Part shown: one piece after another, positions 31,099-39,451 of the stretch
Layout: the number at the start of each line of letters is the position of its first letter
How positions within the stretch are numbered: position 1 is the stretch's first letter
NCBI GenBank assembly: GCA_041574955.1
Contig: JBFGNS010000004.1
Coordinates: 7,103-71,102, forward strand
DNA length: 64,000 bases
Direction: 5' to 3'
Source: CALZJC01 sp041574955
Lineage (GTDB): Bacteria > Acidobacteriota > Thermoanaerobaculia > Multivoradales > JAHEKO01
Position numbers and translations under genes: made by a program
Notes under the pieces: generated by a model
Told to the model about the DNA's origin: nothing
The model's database searches: none
The model's input: the letters and a program-made list of their open reading frames with translations, nothing else

Positions 31099-32253
31099 TC
31101 AGCAGCAGGCGTCTGGGCCGCAACACGGAACCTCTTCGGTGGTGACGTCGTACTCCTCGCCCTTGGTCTCGCGCGGGTGGCGCAGCGGCGTGCGCGAGCA
31201 GTCGAACGGCGGTGCCTCGTCGAGCGGTACCTCGACCAGCGGGTCGACGAAGTCGAACTGGCCGGCGTACGGCTCCTGGCGGTAGAGCTGGTAGGTCTTG
31301 TCGCATACCGCGTAGCGGCGGCCACGCTCCATGCGGTGGCCGTCGTCGTCCAGCACCTCCTTGAACGGCCCGCGGTAGACGACGGCCTGCTTGCGCTCGA
31401 GGCACGGCCCCTCCTTGCCGGTGAACGCCTCGACGGTGAGCGAGCGGAACTCGATGCCCTCCACCGTGCGCCACGGCCCGACCTGGCGCTCGAGCACCCG
31501 GATGCCGTGGAAGCCGGCCCGCTCGAAAGCCTCCAGAAAGCCGTGCTCGGTGAACGCGCCCGAGATGCAGCCGCTCCACAGCTCGCGGTCCCGCTGCATG
31601 GCGAGCGGCACCGGCTCGTCGCTGACGATGTCGGAGATCACCGCCCGCCCGCCGCGTCGCAGCACGCGGTGGATCTCGTCGAACAGCTGCCGCTTCTGGC
31701 TGTTGTCGACCAGGTTGAGAACGCAGTTGGAGACCACCACGTCGACCGCCCCGTCGGCCACCAGCGGCCGGTCGCGGCGCAGCTCGTCGCTCAGCTCGTG
31801 CACCGCCATCAGCTCCTCGACGTTGCGCACCGGGCGCTCGGCCAGGCGCTGCTCGAGCAGGTCGAGGTCGAGCGTCAGGTCCTGGATGCGGCCGCGACGG
31901 AACTCGACGTTGGCGTAGCCCAGCCGCCCGGCCACCCGCGGCGCGTTGCGGCGCGCCACCTCCAGCATCTCGGGCGTCATGTCGACGCCGATCACCCGCC
32001 CCGTCTCGCCGACCACCTGGGCGGCGATGAAGCAGATCTTGCCGGTGCCGCTGCCCAGGTCGAGAACCGTCTCGCCGGGCCGCAGGTGGCGGCTGGGATC
32101 GCCGCAGCCGTAGTCGCGCTCCAGCACCTCATCGGGGATCACCGCCAGGTAGCGCGGATCGTAGTCGGTCGGGCAACACAGGTCGGCGGCGCGCGCCTGC
32201 GCGCCTTCGGTGTAGCGGCTCTTGACGGCTTTCTCGACATCGGCAACGGACAT
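31099..32253 (-). CDS. arsM: Arsenite S-adenosylmethionine methyltransferase (arsenosugar-type ArsM)
   Basis: 384 residues. SAM motif VLDLGSGTGKICFIAAQ (63-79). All arsenic-binding cysteines of ArsM are present: C26/C27, C50 (RDYGCGDP), C177 (VSNCVLNLV) and C229 (WSGCISGAF); spacing 177-229 matches 174-224 of the algal enzyme. A helical insert (about 121-168) between motifs, seen in ArsM homologues of arsenosugar clusters, is present. The C-terminal domain (AVVYRGPFKEVLDDDGH, YAVCDKTYQLY) ends CCGPDACC. ArsM methylates As(III) stepwise to mono-, di- and trimethyl forms. ATG 32253 has an AGGAG SD. It is the second gene of a six-gene minus-strand operon. Confidence 0.93.
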   Translation of the reverse strand: MSVADVEKAVKSRYTEGAQARAADLCCPTDYDPRYLAVIPDEVLERDYGCGDPSRHLRPGETVLDLGSGTGKICFIAAQVVGETGRVIGVDMTPEMLEVARRNAPRVAGRLGYANVEFRRGRIQDLTLDLDLLEQRLAERPVRNVEELMAVHELSDELRRDRPLVADGAVDVVVSNCVLNLVDNSQKRQLFDEIHRVLRRGGRAVISDIVSDEPVPLAMQRDRELWSGCISGAFTEHGFLEAFERAGFHGIRVLERQVGPWRTVEGIEFRSLTVEAFTGKEGPCLERKQAVVYRGPFKEVLDDDGHRMERGRRYAVCDKTYQLYRQEPYAGQFDFVDPLVEVPLDEAPPFDCSRTPLRHPRETKGEEYDVTTEEVPCCGPDACC

Positions 32254-32350
32254 GGGGAGGCTCCTCGTCGTCTCTGCTGGGTGCCCGGACGCGGGTGACG
32301 GCTGGCGTCACCCGGGCCCGGCGGCGGCGCGGTGGTGGCGGCGGCGAGGC

Positions 32351-33100
32351 TCAGCCGGGCGGCGAGCGGCCGCGGGCGGCTCGCGCCGCGGCCGGCCGCA
32401 GGCGGCCGACGACCGGCGGCAGGGGCGGCCGGCACAGCCGCCGCAGCAGCCGGCGCAGGGCGTCCAGCCACGACAGCGGCAGCCGCCGCAGGCCGGCCAG
32501 CCAGCGGCCGAGGTCGGCCGCCCGGTCGAGATCGGCCAGCGGCTCGAGCAGCGTCACTTCGACGCCACCGGAGTGCGCCGCCGCCAGCAGGCTGGCGAGG
32601 GTGTCGGAGCGCCGCCAGGCCACCGCGGCCAGCAGATCGTCTACCGGCCGGTCGGCGGCCAGCAGGTAGAAGCCGCCGTCGGGCGAAGGGCCGACCACCA
32701 GCCGCCCCGGCGTGCGCGACAGCTCGGCCAGCGCGGCGGCCACCTGCCGGCGGCCCAGGCCCGGCGCGTCGGAGCCGACCACCACCAGCGGGCTCGTCGC
32801 CGAGGGTCGCTCGCCGGCCATCGCCCGTCGCAGCCGCTCGCCGAAGCCGCCGCCGGCCTGCGGCCGGTGCTCGACGTCCCCGGCCGGCGCCAGCCGGCGC
32901 GGCGAGCAGACCCGCAGCCGGCAGCCGTTGGCCCGGCCGGCGGCGAGCGCGGCCGCCAGGCAGTCGCGGTGGAGCGCCAGCTCCCACGCGGCCAGCCGGC
33001 TGGGCAGCAGGCGGCGCCGCGCGCGCTCGCGCCGCGGGCCGAGCGTGAACACGAGGAGTGTCGGGCGGCTGGCGGACGCCGAGCTGGTGGGGTCGGGCAT
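32351..33100 (-). CDS. TIGR04282-like (DUF2064) glycosyltransferase of arsenosugar type
   Basis: 249 residues from ATG 33100. Recognisable family segments: LLVFTLGPRRERARRRLLP at the N-terminus, VVVGSDAPGLGRRQVAAAL (about 120-138; GSDAPGL), VVGPSPDGGFYLLA (matching the usual GPaxDGGYyLiG) and WRRSDTLASLL. TIGR04282 proteins are named arsenosugar-biosynthesis glycosyltransferases because they cluster with arsM. The C-terminus is Arg/Pro-rich and poorly conserved. It is the first gene of the operon, 97 bp upstream of arsM, and faces the type III PKS operon across 135 bp. Confidence 0.82.
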   Translation of the reverse strand: MPDPTSSASASRPTLLVFTLGPRRERARRRLLPSRLAAWELALHRDCLAAALAAGRANGCRLRVCSPRRLAPAGDVEHRPQAGGGFGERLRRAMAGERPSATSPLVVVGSDAPGLGRRQVAAALAELSRTPGRLVVGPSPDGGFYLLAADRPVDDLLAAVAWRRSDTLASLLAAAHSGGVEVTLLEPLADLDRAADLGRWLAGLRRLPLSWLDALRRLLRRLCRPPLPPVVGRLRPAAARAARGRSPPG

Positions 33101-33112
33101 GCTCTCGTTGGC

Positions 33113-33188
33113 GGTATACGCCGCCCGGTGCAGAATCGGTTTCCCGAGCCGGGAGGCGGCCAGTCTACATGCCGGGCCGACGTATACT
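33113..33188. promoter_or_regulatory. Divergent promoter region between the arsM and type III PKS operons
   Basis: The 135-bp gap contains TATACC on the minus strand (33118-33113), 13 bp before the glycosyltransferase ATG, and TATACT on the plus strand (33183-33188), about 47 bp before the PKS GTG. Neither has a convincing -35 at 16-18 bp, so an activator or another sigma factor is possible. No long palindromic operator was seen. Confidence 0.4.
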
Positions 33189-33235
33189 CGCGGGACCTTG
33201 CATCTCGCGCCACAGCCAGCGTCGGCGGGGCGCCG

Positions 33236-34285
33236 GTGAGGATCGCCTCCGTCGGCAAGGCGTTTCCTCGCCACTACTACGAGCAGGAGACGCTGCTGGC
33301 CGCCTTTCGCCGCCTGTGGGCGGATCGGTTCTTCAACCCCGAGAGGCTGGAGAGCCTCCACCGCAACGTACTGGTGGGTGGCCGCCACCTGGCCCTGCCG
33401 CTCGAGCGCTACGAGCAGCTGGCCGGCTGGGGCGAGGCCAACGACGCCTGGATCGAAGTGGCGCAGGAGGTCGGCGCGGCGGCGGTGAGCGATGCCCTGG
33501 AGCGCGCCGGGCTGGCGGTGGACCAGGTCGACGCCCTGCTGGCGGTGACCGTGACCGGCGTCGCCACGCCGTCGCTCGACGCGCTGCTGATCAACCGCCT
33601 CGGCCTGCCGTCGCGCACCCGACGCTACCCGATCTTCGGTCTCGGCTGTGTCGCCGGCGCCGCCGGCGTGGCGCGCGCCGCGGACTACGTCAAGGCGTAC
33701 CCCGGACAGGTGGCGGTGCTGGTGTCGGTCGAGCTGTGCTCGCTGACCTTGCAGCGCGAGGACCTGTCGATCCCCAATCTGATCTCCTCGGGGCTGTTCG
33801 GCGACGGCGCGGCCGCGGTCGTGGTGGTGGGTGACGAGCGCCGCGCCGCCGGGCCGCGGGTCGTAGCCAGCCGCTCGGTCTTCTACCCCGGAACCGAGGA
33901 GGTGATGGGATGGCGCATCACCGAGCGCGGCTTCCAGGTGGTGCTGTCGGCCGAGGTGCCGGAGATGGTGCGGCGGCACCTGCGCGCCGATGTCGACCGC
34001 TTCCTGGCCGACCACGGCCTCGACCGGCGGCAGATCGCGAGCTGGGTCGCCCACCCCGGTGGGCCGCGGGTGCTGGAGGCGATGGCCGAGAGCCTGGAGC
34101 TGCCCGAAGAGGCGCTGGCGGTCACCTGGCGCAGCCTGCAGGAGGTGGGCAACCTGTCGTCCACCTCGGTGCTGCTGGTGCTCGACGAGACGCTGCGCGA
34201 GCACCGGCCGCCGCCCGGCAGCCCGGGGATGATGCTGGCGATGGGGCCGGGCTTCTGCTCGGAGCTGGTGCTGCTCGAGTGGTAG
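33236..34285 (+). CDS. Type III polyketide synthase (alkylresorcinol/alkylpyrone synthase-like)
   Basis: 349 residues from GTG 33236; the open frame further upstream antisense to the glycosyltransferase is spurious. Thiolase-fold chalcone-synthase superfamily. Catalytic triad: Cys138 in PIFGLGCVAGAAG, His273 in SWVAHPGGPRVLEA and Asn306 in EVGNLSSTSVL. Near the C-terminus LAMGPGFCSEL corresponds to the GFGPG loop. Type III PKSs extend a starter with malonyl-CoA; bacterial members next to ICMT-like and flavin genes (Streptomyces srsABC) make phenolic lipids. Here a downstream FAAL and ACP probably supply a long acyl starter. Confidence 0.92.
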   Translation: MRIASVGKAFPRHYYEQETLLAAFRRLWADRFFNPERLESLHRNVLVGGRHLALPLERYEQLAGWGEANDAWIEVAQEVGAAAVSDALERAGLAVDQVDALLAVTVTGVATPSLDALLINRLGLPSRTRRYPIFGLGCVAGAAGVARAADYVKAYPGQVAVLVSVELCSLTLQREDLSIPNLISSGLFGDGAAAVVVVGDERRAAGPRVVASRSVFYPGTEEVMGWRITERGFQVVLSAEVPEMVRRHLRADVDRFLADHGLDRRQIASWVAHPGGPRVLEAMAESLELPEEALAVTWRSLQEVGNLSSTSVLLVLDETLREHRPPPGSPGMMLAMGPGFCSELVLLEW

Positions 34286-34319
34286 CGCCGCCGCCCCGCC
34301 CCGCCGCCCGGGAAGCGCC

Positions 34320-34841
34320 GTGGTGAGCCGCGTTCTCTACCTGGGGCTCGTCGGGCTGGTGGCGGTCCAGCGGCTGGCCGAGCTGCGGCTGGCCGGCCAC
34401 AACACCCGACGCCTGCTGGCAGCCGGTGCGGTAGAGCACGGTCGCGGCCACTACCCGGTGATGGTGGCGCTCCACACGCTCTTCCTCGTTGCCTGCCCGG
34501 CGGAGGTCTGGTTGCTCGAGCGACCGCTGGTGCCGCCCCTCGCCGGCGCCATGCTGCTCGCCCTGGCGGGCTCGACGGCGCTGCGCTACTGGGCGATCGC
34601 CAGCCTCGGCGAGCGCTGGACGACGCGAGTGCTGGTGCCGCCGGCGGCGCCGCGGTTGCGTCGCGGACCGTACCGCTACCTGCGTCACCCCAACTACCTG
34701 GCGGTGGTGGTCGAGATGGCCGCCCTGCCGCTGGTGCACACCGCCTGGCTCACCGCGCTCGTCTTCAGCCTCGCCAACGCGGCTCTGCTCGTGGTGCGCA
34801 TCGGCTGCGAGGAGACCGCGCTGTCGCGGCCGGCCGGGTAG
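34320..34841 (+). CDS. Isoprenylcysteine carboxyl methyltransferase-like membrane methyltransferase
   Basis: 173 residues from GTG 34320. Four to five transmembrane helices. The ICMT/PEMT-like SAM site is visible: RGPYRYLRHPNYLAVVVEM (about 119-137; RHPxY), and the terminal Glu pair in CEETAL. In Streptomyces srsB and similar loci this protein O-methylates the phenolic product of the neighbouring type III PKS. The gene starts 34 bp after the PKS and ends 13 bp before the ACP gene. Methylation of a phenol is a context-based inference. Confidence 0.85.
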   Translation: MVSRVLYLGLVGLVAVQRLAELRLAGHNTRRLLAAGAVEHGRGHYPVMVALHTLFLVACPAEVWLLERPLVPPLAGAMLLALAGSTALRYWAIASLGERWTTRVLVPPAAPRLRRGPYRYLRHPNYLAVVVEMAALPLVHTAWLTALVFSLANAALLVVRIGCEETALSRPAG

Positions 34842-34854
34842 ACTGCGCCGGGGC

Positions 34855-35094
34855 ATGACCAGAGAGGAGATTCTCGCCGGCGTCGCTGAGCTCGCCCGCC
34901 GGGAGCTGGGCTGGAGCGGTCCGCTCGAGCCCGAGATGCGGCTGCTCGAGGAGCTGTCGCTCGACTCGCTGCGCCGGCTGACCCTGGCGGTGGCGGTGGA
35001 GAACCGGTTCCGCATCCGGCTGTCGCCTGAAGACGAGGCCGCGCTCGAGACGGTGGCGGATCTGGTGGCGGTGATCGACCGGCGACGGCGGTGA
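34855..35094 (+). CDS. Acyl carrier protein
   Basis: 79 residues. A discrete ACP with the phosphopantetheine site in ELSLDSLRRL (Ser at about residue 38), four helices and the acidic helix II. It begins 13 bp after the ICMT-like gene and its stop overlaps the kinase start (GTGA). A TAGACT hexamer lies at 34839-34844, 10 bp before the ATG. It is probably loaded with a fatty acyl group by the adjacent acyl-AMP ligase and hands it to the type III PKS. This is inference from order; fatty-acid ACPs elsewhere in the genome cannot be compared. Confidence 0.85.
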   Translation: MTREEILAGVAELARRELGWSGPLEPEMRLLEELSLDSLRRLTLAVAVENRFRIRLSPEDEAALETVADLVAVIDRRRR

Positions 35095-36470
35095 GCGGGG
35101 CGGCGTCAGGTCGGGGCTGGACGGTGCGGCTCGGGTCGCTGGTGGAGCCCGCCCCGCGGTCGCTCGACGAGCCCTCCTTCGTCCGCACGGTGGTGTGGGT
35201 GAGCCTGTGGACGGCGCTGGTGGGAGGGGCCCTGCTGGCCGGCAACGGCCTGGCGGAGGGCCGGCGGAACATCGCCGTCACCGCCGGCGCGTTCACCGCG
35301 ATCGCGGCCGGCCTGCTGTGGCTCGGCCGCATCGGCCGGCTGCGGCTGGCCGGCGGCCTGCTCCCGTTGGTCTCGCTCGTCCTGCTGACGCTGGCGCTCG
35401 ACCGCAACCTGGGCATTCACGACAGCGGCGTCCTGTGCTTGCCGGTGATCGTCATCTTCGCCGGCCTGACGCTCGGACGCCTCGGCGCGGTGGCGTTCGC
35501 GGCGCTGGCCAGCGGCGCCGCCTTCTGGCTGGTGCGGCCGGAGGGCCGGCGGCCGACGCCGGCGATGCTGGCGGCCGAGACCGGCGTCGGCGATGCGGTG
35601 GCGGTGACGATCCTGCTGGCCGTGACCACCGCCCTGCTGTGGGTGATCATCGCCGGCCTGCGCGGCAGCCTGCGACGGGCGCAGGCGAGCGCCCGAGCGC
35701 TAGCCGCGGACATCGAGGAGCGCCGCCGCGTCGAGGGTCAGCGCGAGGCGCTGATTGCCGAGCTCGAGTCCAAGAACGCCGAGCTCGAGCGGTTCAACTA
35801 CACCGTGTCGCACGACCTGCGCAGCCCGCTGGTAACCATCTCGGCGTTCATCGACCTGGCGGAGCAGGACGCCCGACAGGGCAGCGAGGAGCGGCTGCAC
35901 TCCGACCTGTCGGTGGTGCGGCGCGCCGCGGCCACGATGCGGTTGCTGCTCGAGGACCTGCTCGAGCTGTCGCGCCTCGGCCGAACCCAGCTCAGGCTGC
36001 GCGAGGTGGAGGTGCGCCAGGTGGTCGAGGAGGCGTTGTCGGTGCTGGCCGGCCCGATCGCCGAGGGCCGGGTGGAGGTGACGATCCAGCAGGGGCTGCC
36101 CACCGTGCTGGCCGACCGGGCACGGCTGCTGCTGCTGCTGCAGAACCTGCTCGAGAACGCGATCAAGTTCCGTGACGCGCGGCAGCCGGAGGTCGAGGTC
36201 GGCTGCCAGCGGCGCTCCGGGCGGGAGGTACTGTACGTGCAGGACAACGGAGTCGGCATCGCGCCCGCCCTGCACGAGAAGGTGTTCGAGGTGTTCTCGC
36301 GGCTGGACTCCAGGATCGAGGGCACCGGGCTCGGGCTGGCGCTGGCGCGGCGGGTGGTGGAGCTTCACGGCGGCGAGATCTGGGTCGAGTCGGAGGGCGC
36401 CGGGCGCGGCGCCAGGTTCTGCTTCACGCTGGCGGCGGCCGCCCCGGAGCCGGTGGGGGCAGGGCGGTGA
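35091..36470 (+). CDS. Membrane-bound sensor histidine kinase
   Basis: 459 residues from GTG 35091 (GTGA overlap with the ACP stop). Residues about 35-195 hold five or six transmembrane helices with no obvious extracytoplasmic domain, a MASE-like sensor. A short coiled coil (about 200-235) leads to HisKA NYTVSHDLRSPLVTISAF (phospho-His), then HATPase with NLLENAIKF (N box), VQDNGVGIAP (G1) and GTGLGLALARRVVELHGG (G2). No response-regulator gene is adjacent. Embedding in a biosynthetic operon is unusual and suggests it senses the lipid product or membrane state. Confidence 0.9.
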   Translation: MSGAASGRGWTVRLGSLVEPAPRSLDEPSFVRTVVWVSLWTALVGGALLAGNGLAEGRRNIAVTAGAFTAIAAGLLWLGRIGRLRLAGGLLPLVSLVLLTLALDRNLGIHDSGVLCLPVIVIFAGLTLGRLGAVAFAALASGAAFWLVRPEGRRPTPAMLAAETGVGDAVAVTILLAVTTALLWVIIAGLRGSLRRAQASARALAADIEERRRVEGQREALIAELESKNAELERFNYTVSHDLRSPLVTISAFIDLAEQDARQGSEERLHSDLSVVRRAAATMRLLLEDLLELSRLGRTQLRLREVEVRQVVEEALSVLAGPIAEGRVEVTIQQGLPTVLADRARLLLLLQNLLENAIKFRDARQPEVEVGCQRRSGREVLYVQDNGVGIAPALHEKVFEVFSRLDSRIEGTGLGLALARRVVELHGGEIWVESEGAGRGARFCFTLAAAAPEPVGAGR

Positions 36471-38209
36471 CCGCCCGCACCCTCGGCGAGCTGCTTCTCG
36501 CCGCGGACGGCGTCACCGACAGCGGCTTGCGGCTGCTCGACGGCCGCGGACGGGCGACCCGGGTGAGCTGGGCGGAGCTCGTCCGGAGCGCGGGCCGGAC
36601 GGCCGGGCGGCTGGCAGCGGCAGGGGTGGAGCCGGGCGACCGGGTGGCGCTGGTCTACCCCACCGGGCGCGGCTTCTTCGACGCCTTCTTCGGCTGCGTG
36701 ATGGCCGGTGCCGTGCCGGTCCCGCTGTACCCGCCGGTGCGTCTCGGCAGGCTCGACGAGTACCACCGCCGTACCGCCGGCATGCTCGACGCGGTGGCCG
36801 TCCGGATGGTGCTGGCCGACCGGCGGATCCGCCGGCTGCTGGGCGAGACCGTTGCCCCGGCCGCTCCGCCGCTCGGCTGCCGGCAGCTGGCGGAGCTGCC
36901 CCGCGCCGAGCCGCTGGCGGTGGCGAGCGAGCCCGAGGCGCTGGCGCTGGTGCAGTTCTCCTCCGGCACCACTCTAGCGCCCAAGCCGGTGATGCTCAGC
37001 CATCGGGCGCTGCTCGCCCAGACCCGCCTGCTGAACGGCTTCTGGCCCGACCAGGGCGAGCTGCGCCACAGCGGAGTGTCGTGGCTGCCGCTCTACCACG
37101 ACATGGGGCTGATCGGCTGTGTGCTGCCGGCGCTCGAGCGCCGCACAGACCTGACGCTGATCGGCCCCGAGCGGTTTGTCGCCGAGCCGGCGGTGTGGCT
37201 GCGGGCCATCTCCCGCTACCGGGCGACGGTGTCGCCGGCGCCCAACTTCGCCTACGGGCTGTGCGTCGAGAAGATCCGCGACGAGCAGCTCGCAGGCGTC
37301 GACCTGAGCAGCTGGCGGGTCGCGCTCAACGGCGCCGAGGCGGTGTCGCCCGAGGTGCTGCGCCAGTTCGCCGAGCGGTTCGCGCCATGGGGTTTCCGGC
37401 GCCAGGCGTTGACTCCCGTCTACGGGCTGTCCGAAGCCGCCCTGGCGGTGACCTTCTCGGCGCTCGACGGGCCGTTCGTCGGCCGCCGGTTCGACCGCCA
37501 GGCGCTGTACGGCCGCGGCGAGGCGGTGGCCCGCGACGACGGCGTCGAGCTGGTCTCGGTCGGCCGGCCGCTGCCGGGCTTCGAGCTCTCGCTGCGAGCG
37601 CCTGACGGCCAGCCGGTTGCCGACGGCCGCACCGGCCGGCTCTGGGTGCGCGGTCCGTCGCTGATGGCGGGCTACTTCGGCCGGCCCGACGACACCGCCG
37701 AGGTGCTCGTCGACGGCTGGCTGGACACCGGTGACCAGGGCTTTGTCGACGGCGGCGAGCTGTTTCTCACCGGCCGCGTCAAAGACCTGATCATCGTACG
37801 TGGGCGAAACCACGCGCCGGAGGAGATCGAGTACGCGGTCTACGGCCTGCCGGGGGTGCGCACCGGCTGCACGGCGGCGGTGGCCTACCTGCCAGAGGGC
37901 GGCGAGCGCGAGGAGCTGCTGCTGCTGGTCGAGCTGCGGCCGGCGGCAGACGGTGACCTGCGGCGCGAGCTGCCCGAGCTGTGCCGCCAGCGGGTGCTGG
38001 CCGCCGCCGGACTGGCGCTCGACCGCGTGGTGCTGCTCGAGCCCGGCACCCTGCCGCGCACCTCGTCGGGCAAGATCCGCCGCCAGGACGCGCTGCGCCG
38101 CTACCGCGACGGCCGGCTGGCGCCGCCCGCGGCGGTCAACGTGGTGACCCTGGCGCGCGCCATGGTGCGTTCGCGGCGCGCCTTCGGCCGCACGAGGAGC
38201 AACGACTGA
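36467..38209 (+). CDS. Fatty acyl-AMP ligase (FAAL-like adenylate-forming enzyme)
   Basis: 580 residues from GTG 36467, overlapping the kinase stop. ANL-superfamily motifs: VQFSSGTTLAPKPVMLSH (P-loop, about 166-183), LPLYHDMGLIG (typical of FAALs), VYGLSEAAL, DTGDQGF and the hinge GRVKDLIIVRGRNHAPEEIE, with the C-terminal catalytic Lys in RTSSGKIRR. PVPLYPP near residue 84 is also FAAL-like. FAALs adenylate fatty acids and transfer them to ACP rather than CoA. Adjacent to an ACP and a type III PKS, it likely primes lipid synthesis. Confidence 0.9.
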   Translation: MTARTLGELLLAADGVTDSGLRLLDGRGRATRVSWAELVRSAGRTAGRLAAAGVEPGDRVALVYPTGRGFFDAFFGCVMAGAVPVPLYPPVRLGRLDEYHRRTAGMLDAVAVRMVLADRRIRRLLGETVAPAAPPLGCRQLAELPRAEPLAVASEPEALALVQFSSGTTLAPKPVMLSHRALLAQTRLLNGFWPDQGELRHSGVSWLPLYHDMGLIGCVLPALERRTDLTLIGPERFVAEPAVWLRAISRYRATVSPAPNFAYGLCVEKIRDEQLAGVDLSSWRVALNGAEAVSPEVLRQFAERFAPWGFRRQALTPVYGLSEAALAVTFSALDGPFVGRRFDRQALYGRGEAVARDDGVELVSVGRPLPGFELSLRAPDGQPVADGRTGRLWVRGPSLMAGYFGRPDDTAEVLVDGWLDTGDQGFVDGGELFLTGRVKDLIIVRGRNHAPEEIEYAVYGLPGVRTGCTAAVAYLPEGGEREELLLLVELRPAADGDLRRELPELCRQRVLAAAGLALDRVVLLEPGTLPRTSSGKIRRQDALRRYRDGRLAPPAAVNVVTLARAMVRSRRAFGRTRSND

Positions 38210-38210
38210 G

Positions 38211-39317
38211 ATGGCCCGGCCGGACCTGCTGGTGGTCGGTGGCGGCCCGGCCGGGCTGGCGACGGCGATCGCGGCCCGCTGCGCCGGGCTGAGCGCGACC
38301 GTGGTCGACCGCTCGCGGCCGCCGATCGACAAGGCGTGCGGCGAGGGAATCATGCCGGCCGGCGTCGGGCGGCTGGCCGAGCTCGGCGTGGAGCTCGACC
38401 CCGTCGCATGCCGGCCGTTCCGCGGCATCCGCTACCGCGATGGAGAGCTGTCGGCCGCCGCCGACTTTCCGGGCCGGCCGGGGCTGGGAGTCCGCCGCAC
38501 CACCCTCCACCAGGCGCTGGCCAAGCGGGCGGCGGCGGCGGGTGTCGAGCTGGTGTGGGGGCGGGTTGTGCGGGCGCTCGAGGGCGGCACGGCCGTCACC
38601 GACGACGGGCCGCTCGGGGGCCGCTGGATCGTCGGCGCCGACGGGCTGACCTCGCGAGTGCGGCGGTGGGCGGGGCTCGAGCGGCCGCTGCCGCGGCGGT
38701 TCCGCTTCGGCGTCAGGCGGCACTACCAGGTCGCGCCGTGGAGCCACCGGGTGGAGGTCTGGTGGGCGGACGGCTGCGAGGCGTACGTCACGCCGGTGTC
38801 GGCCGGTGAGGTCGGCGTGGCCCTGCTGTGGAGCGGCGGCAAGGCCGACTTCGACCGCCTGCTGGGCCGTTTCCCGGGCCTCGCCGAGCGGCTGGCGGGG
38901 GCGGCCAGCAGCTCGCGCGACCAGGGCGCCGGCCCGCTCCACCGCGAGCCGCGGGCGGTGTGGCGCGGCCGGGTGCTGCTGGCCGGCGACGCCGCCGGCT
39001 ACTACGACGCCATCACCGGCGAGGGGCTGGACCTCGCCTTCCACCAGGCGTTCGCCCTGGTCGACGCCGTGCGCCATGACGACCCGCGCCGCTACGCGCT
39101 CTTCTGCCGGCGAATGTACCGGCTGCCGTTCGCGCTCATCCGGCTGCTGCTCGTCGCCGAGCACCGGCCGTGGCTGCGCCGCCGGCTGATCCGCACGCTG
39201 GCCGAGGACCCGCGCCTGTTCGCCCGGCTGCTGGCCATCCACGCCCGTGAGCGGCCGCCGCGCAGCCTCGGACTGGCCGGCGTCTGGCGGCTGGCGCGCG
39301 GCCTGGCGCGGGCCTAG
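38211..39317 (+). CDS. FAD-dependent monooxygenase / geranylgeranyl-reductase-like flavoprotein
   Basis: 368 residues starting 1 bp after the ligase stop. FAD motif LLVVGGGPAGLATAIAARCAG (first 21-25 residues after the start), RSRPPIDKACGEGIMPAGV (as in the geranylgeranyl reductase/UbiH group), VGADGLTSRVRR (DG motif) and VLLAGDAAGYYDAITGEGLD (GD motif). The three FAD motifs of group A flavin hydroxylases are complete. By analogy with srsC it may hydroxylate the resorcinol ring to a quinol. Its TAG stop lies inside the CTAG end of inverted-repeat copy B. Confidence 0.88.
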   Translation: MARPDLLVVGGGPAGLATAIAARCAGLSATVVDRSRPPIDKACGEGIMPAGVGRLAELGVELDPVACRPFRGIRYRDGELSAAADFPGRPGLGVRRTTLHQALAKRAAAAGVELVWGRVVRALEGGTAVTDDGPLGGRWIVGADGLTSRVRRWAGLERPLPRRFRFGVRRHYQVAPWSHRVEVWWADGCEAYVTPVSAGEVGVALLWSGGKADFDRLLGRFPGLAERLAGAASSSRDQGAGPLHREPRAVWRGRVLLAGDAAGYYDAITGEGLDLAFHQAFALVDAVRHDDPRRYALFCRRMYRLPFALIRLLLVAEHRPWLRRRLIRTLAEDPRLFARLLAIHARERPPRSLGLAGVWRLARGLARA

Positions 39318-39441
39318 CCCGAGCTTCTGACCGAGCCGCCGCTGCGCGTCCGGATGCAGCTGGACCTTCACGACGTCTCTTGTTCGGTCTTCAGGCACCC
39401 GCGGCCGCTCGCCCAGCGGCTCGATGAGAAGGTCAGGCTAG
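39314..39441. repeat. CTAG-bounded imperfect inverted repeat, copy B
   Basis: 128 bp in the convergent gap between the flavoprotein and the outer-membrane protein genes, in reverse orientation to copy A. Ends CTAGCCCGAGCTTCTGACCG and (reverse complement of the right end) CTAGCCTGACCTTCTCATCG. Shares GGCGAGCGGCCGC, GCCTGAAGA and TGCATCCGGACGCGC with copy A, but is 56 bp shorter in the middle. The left CTAG includes the flavoprotein stop; the right CTAG lies 10 bp outside the opposite stop. Confidence 0.75.
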
Positions 39442-39451
39442 CCGGCGGCCG

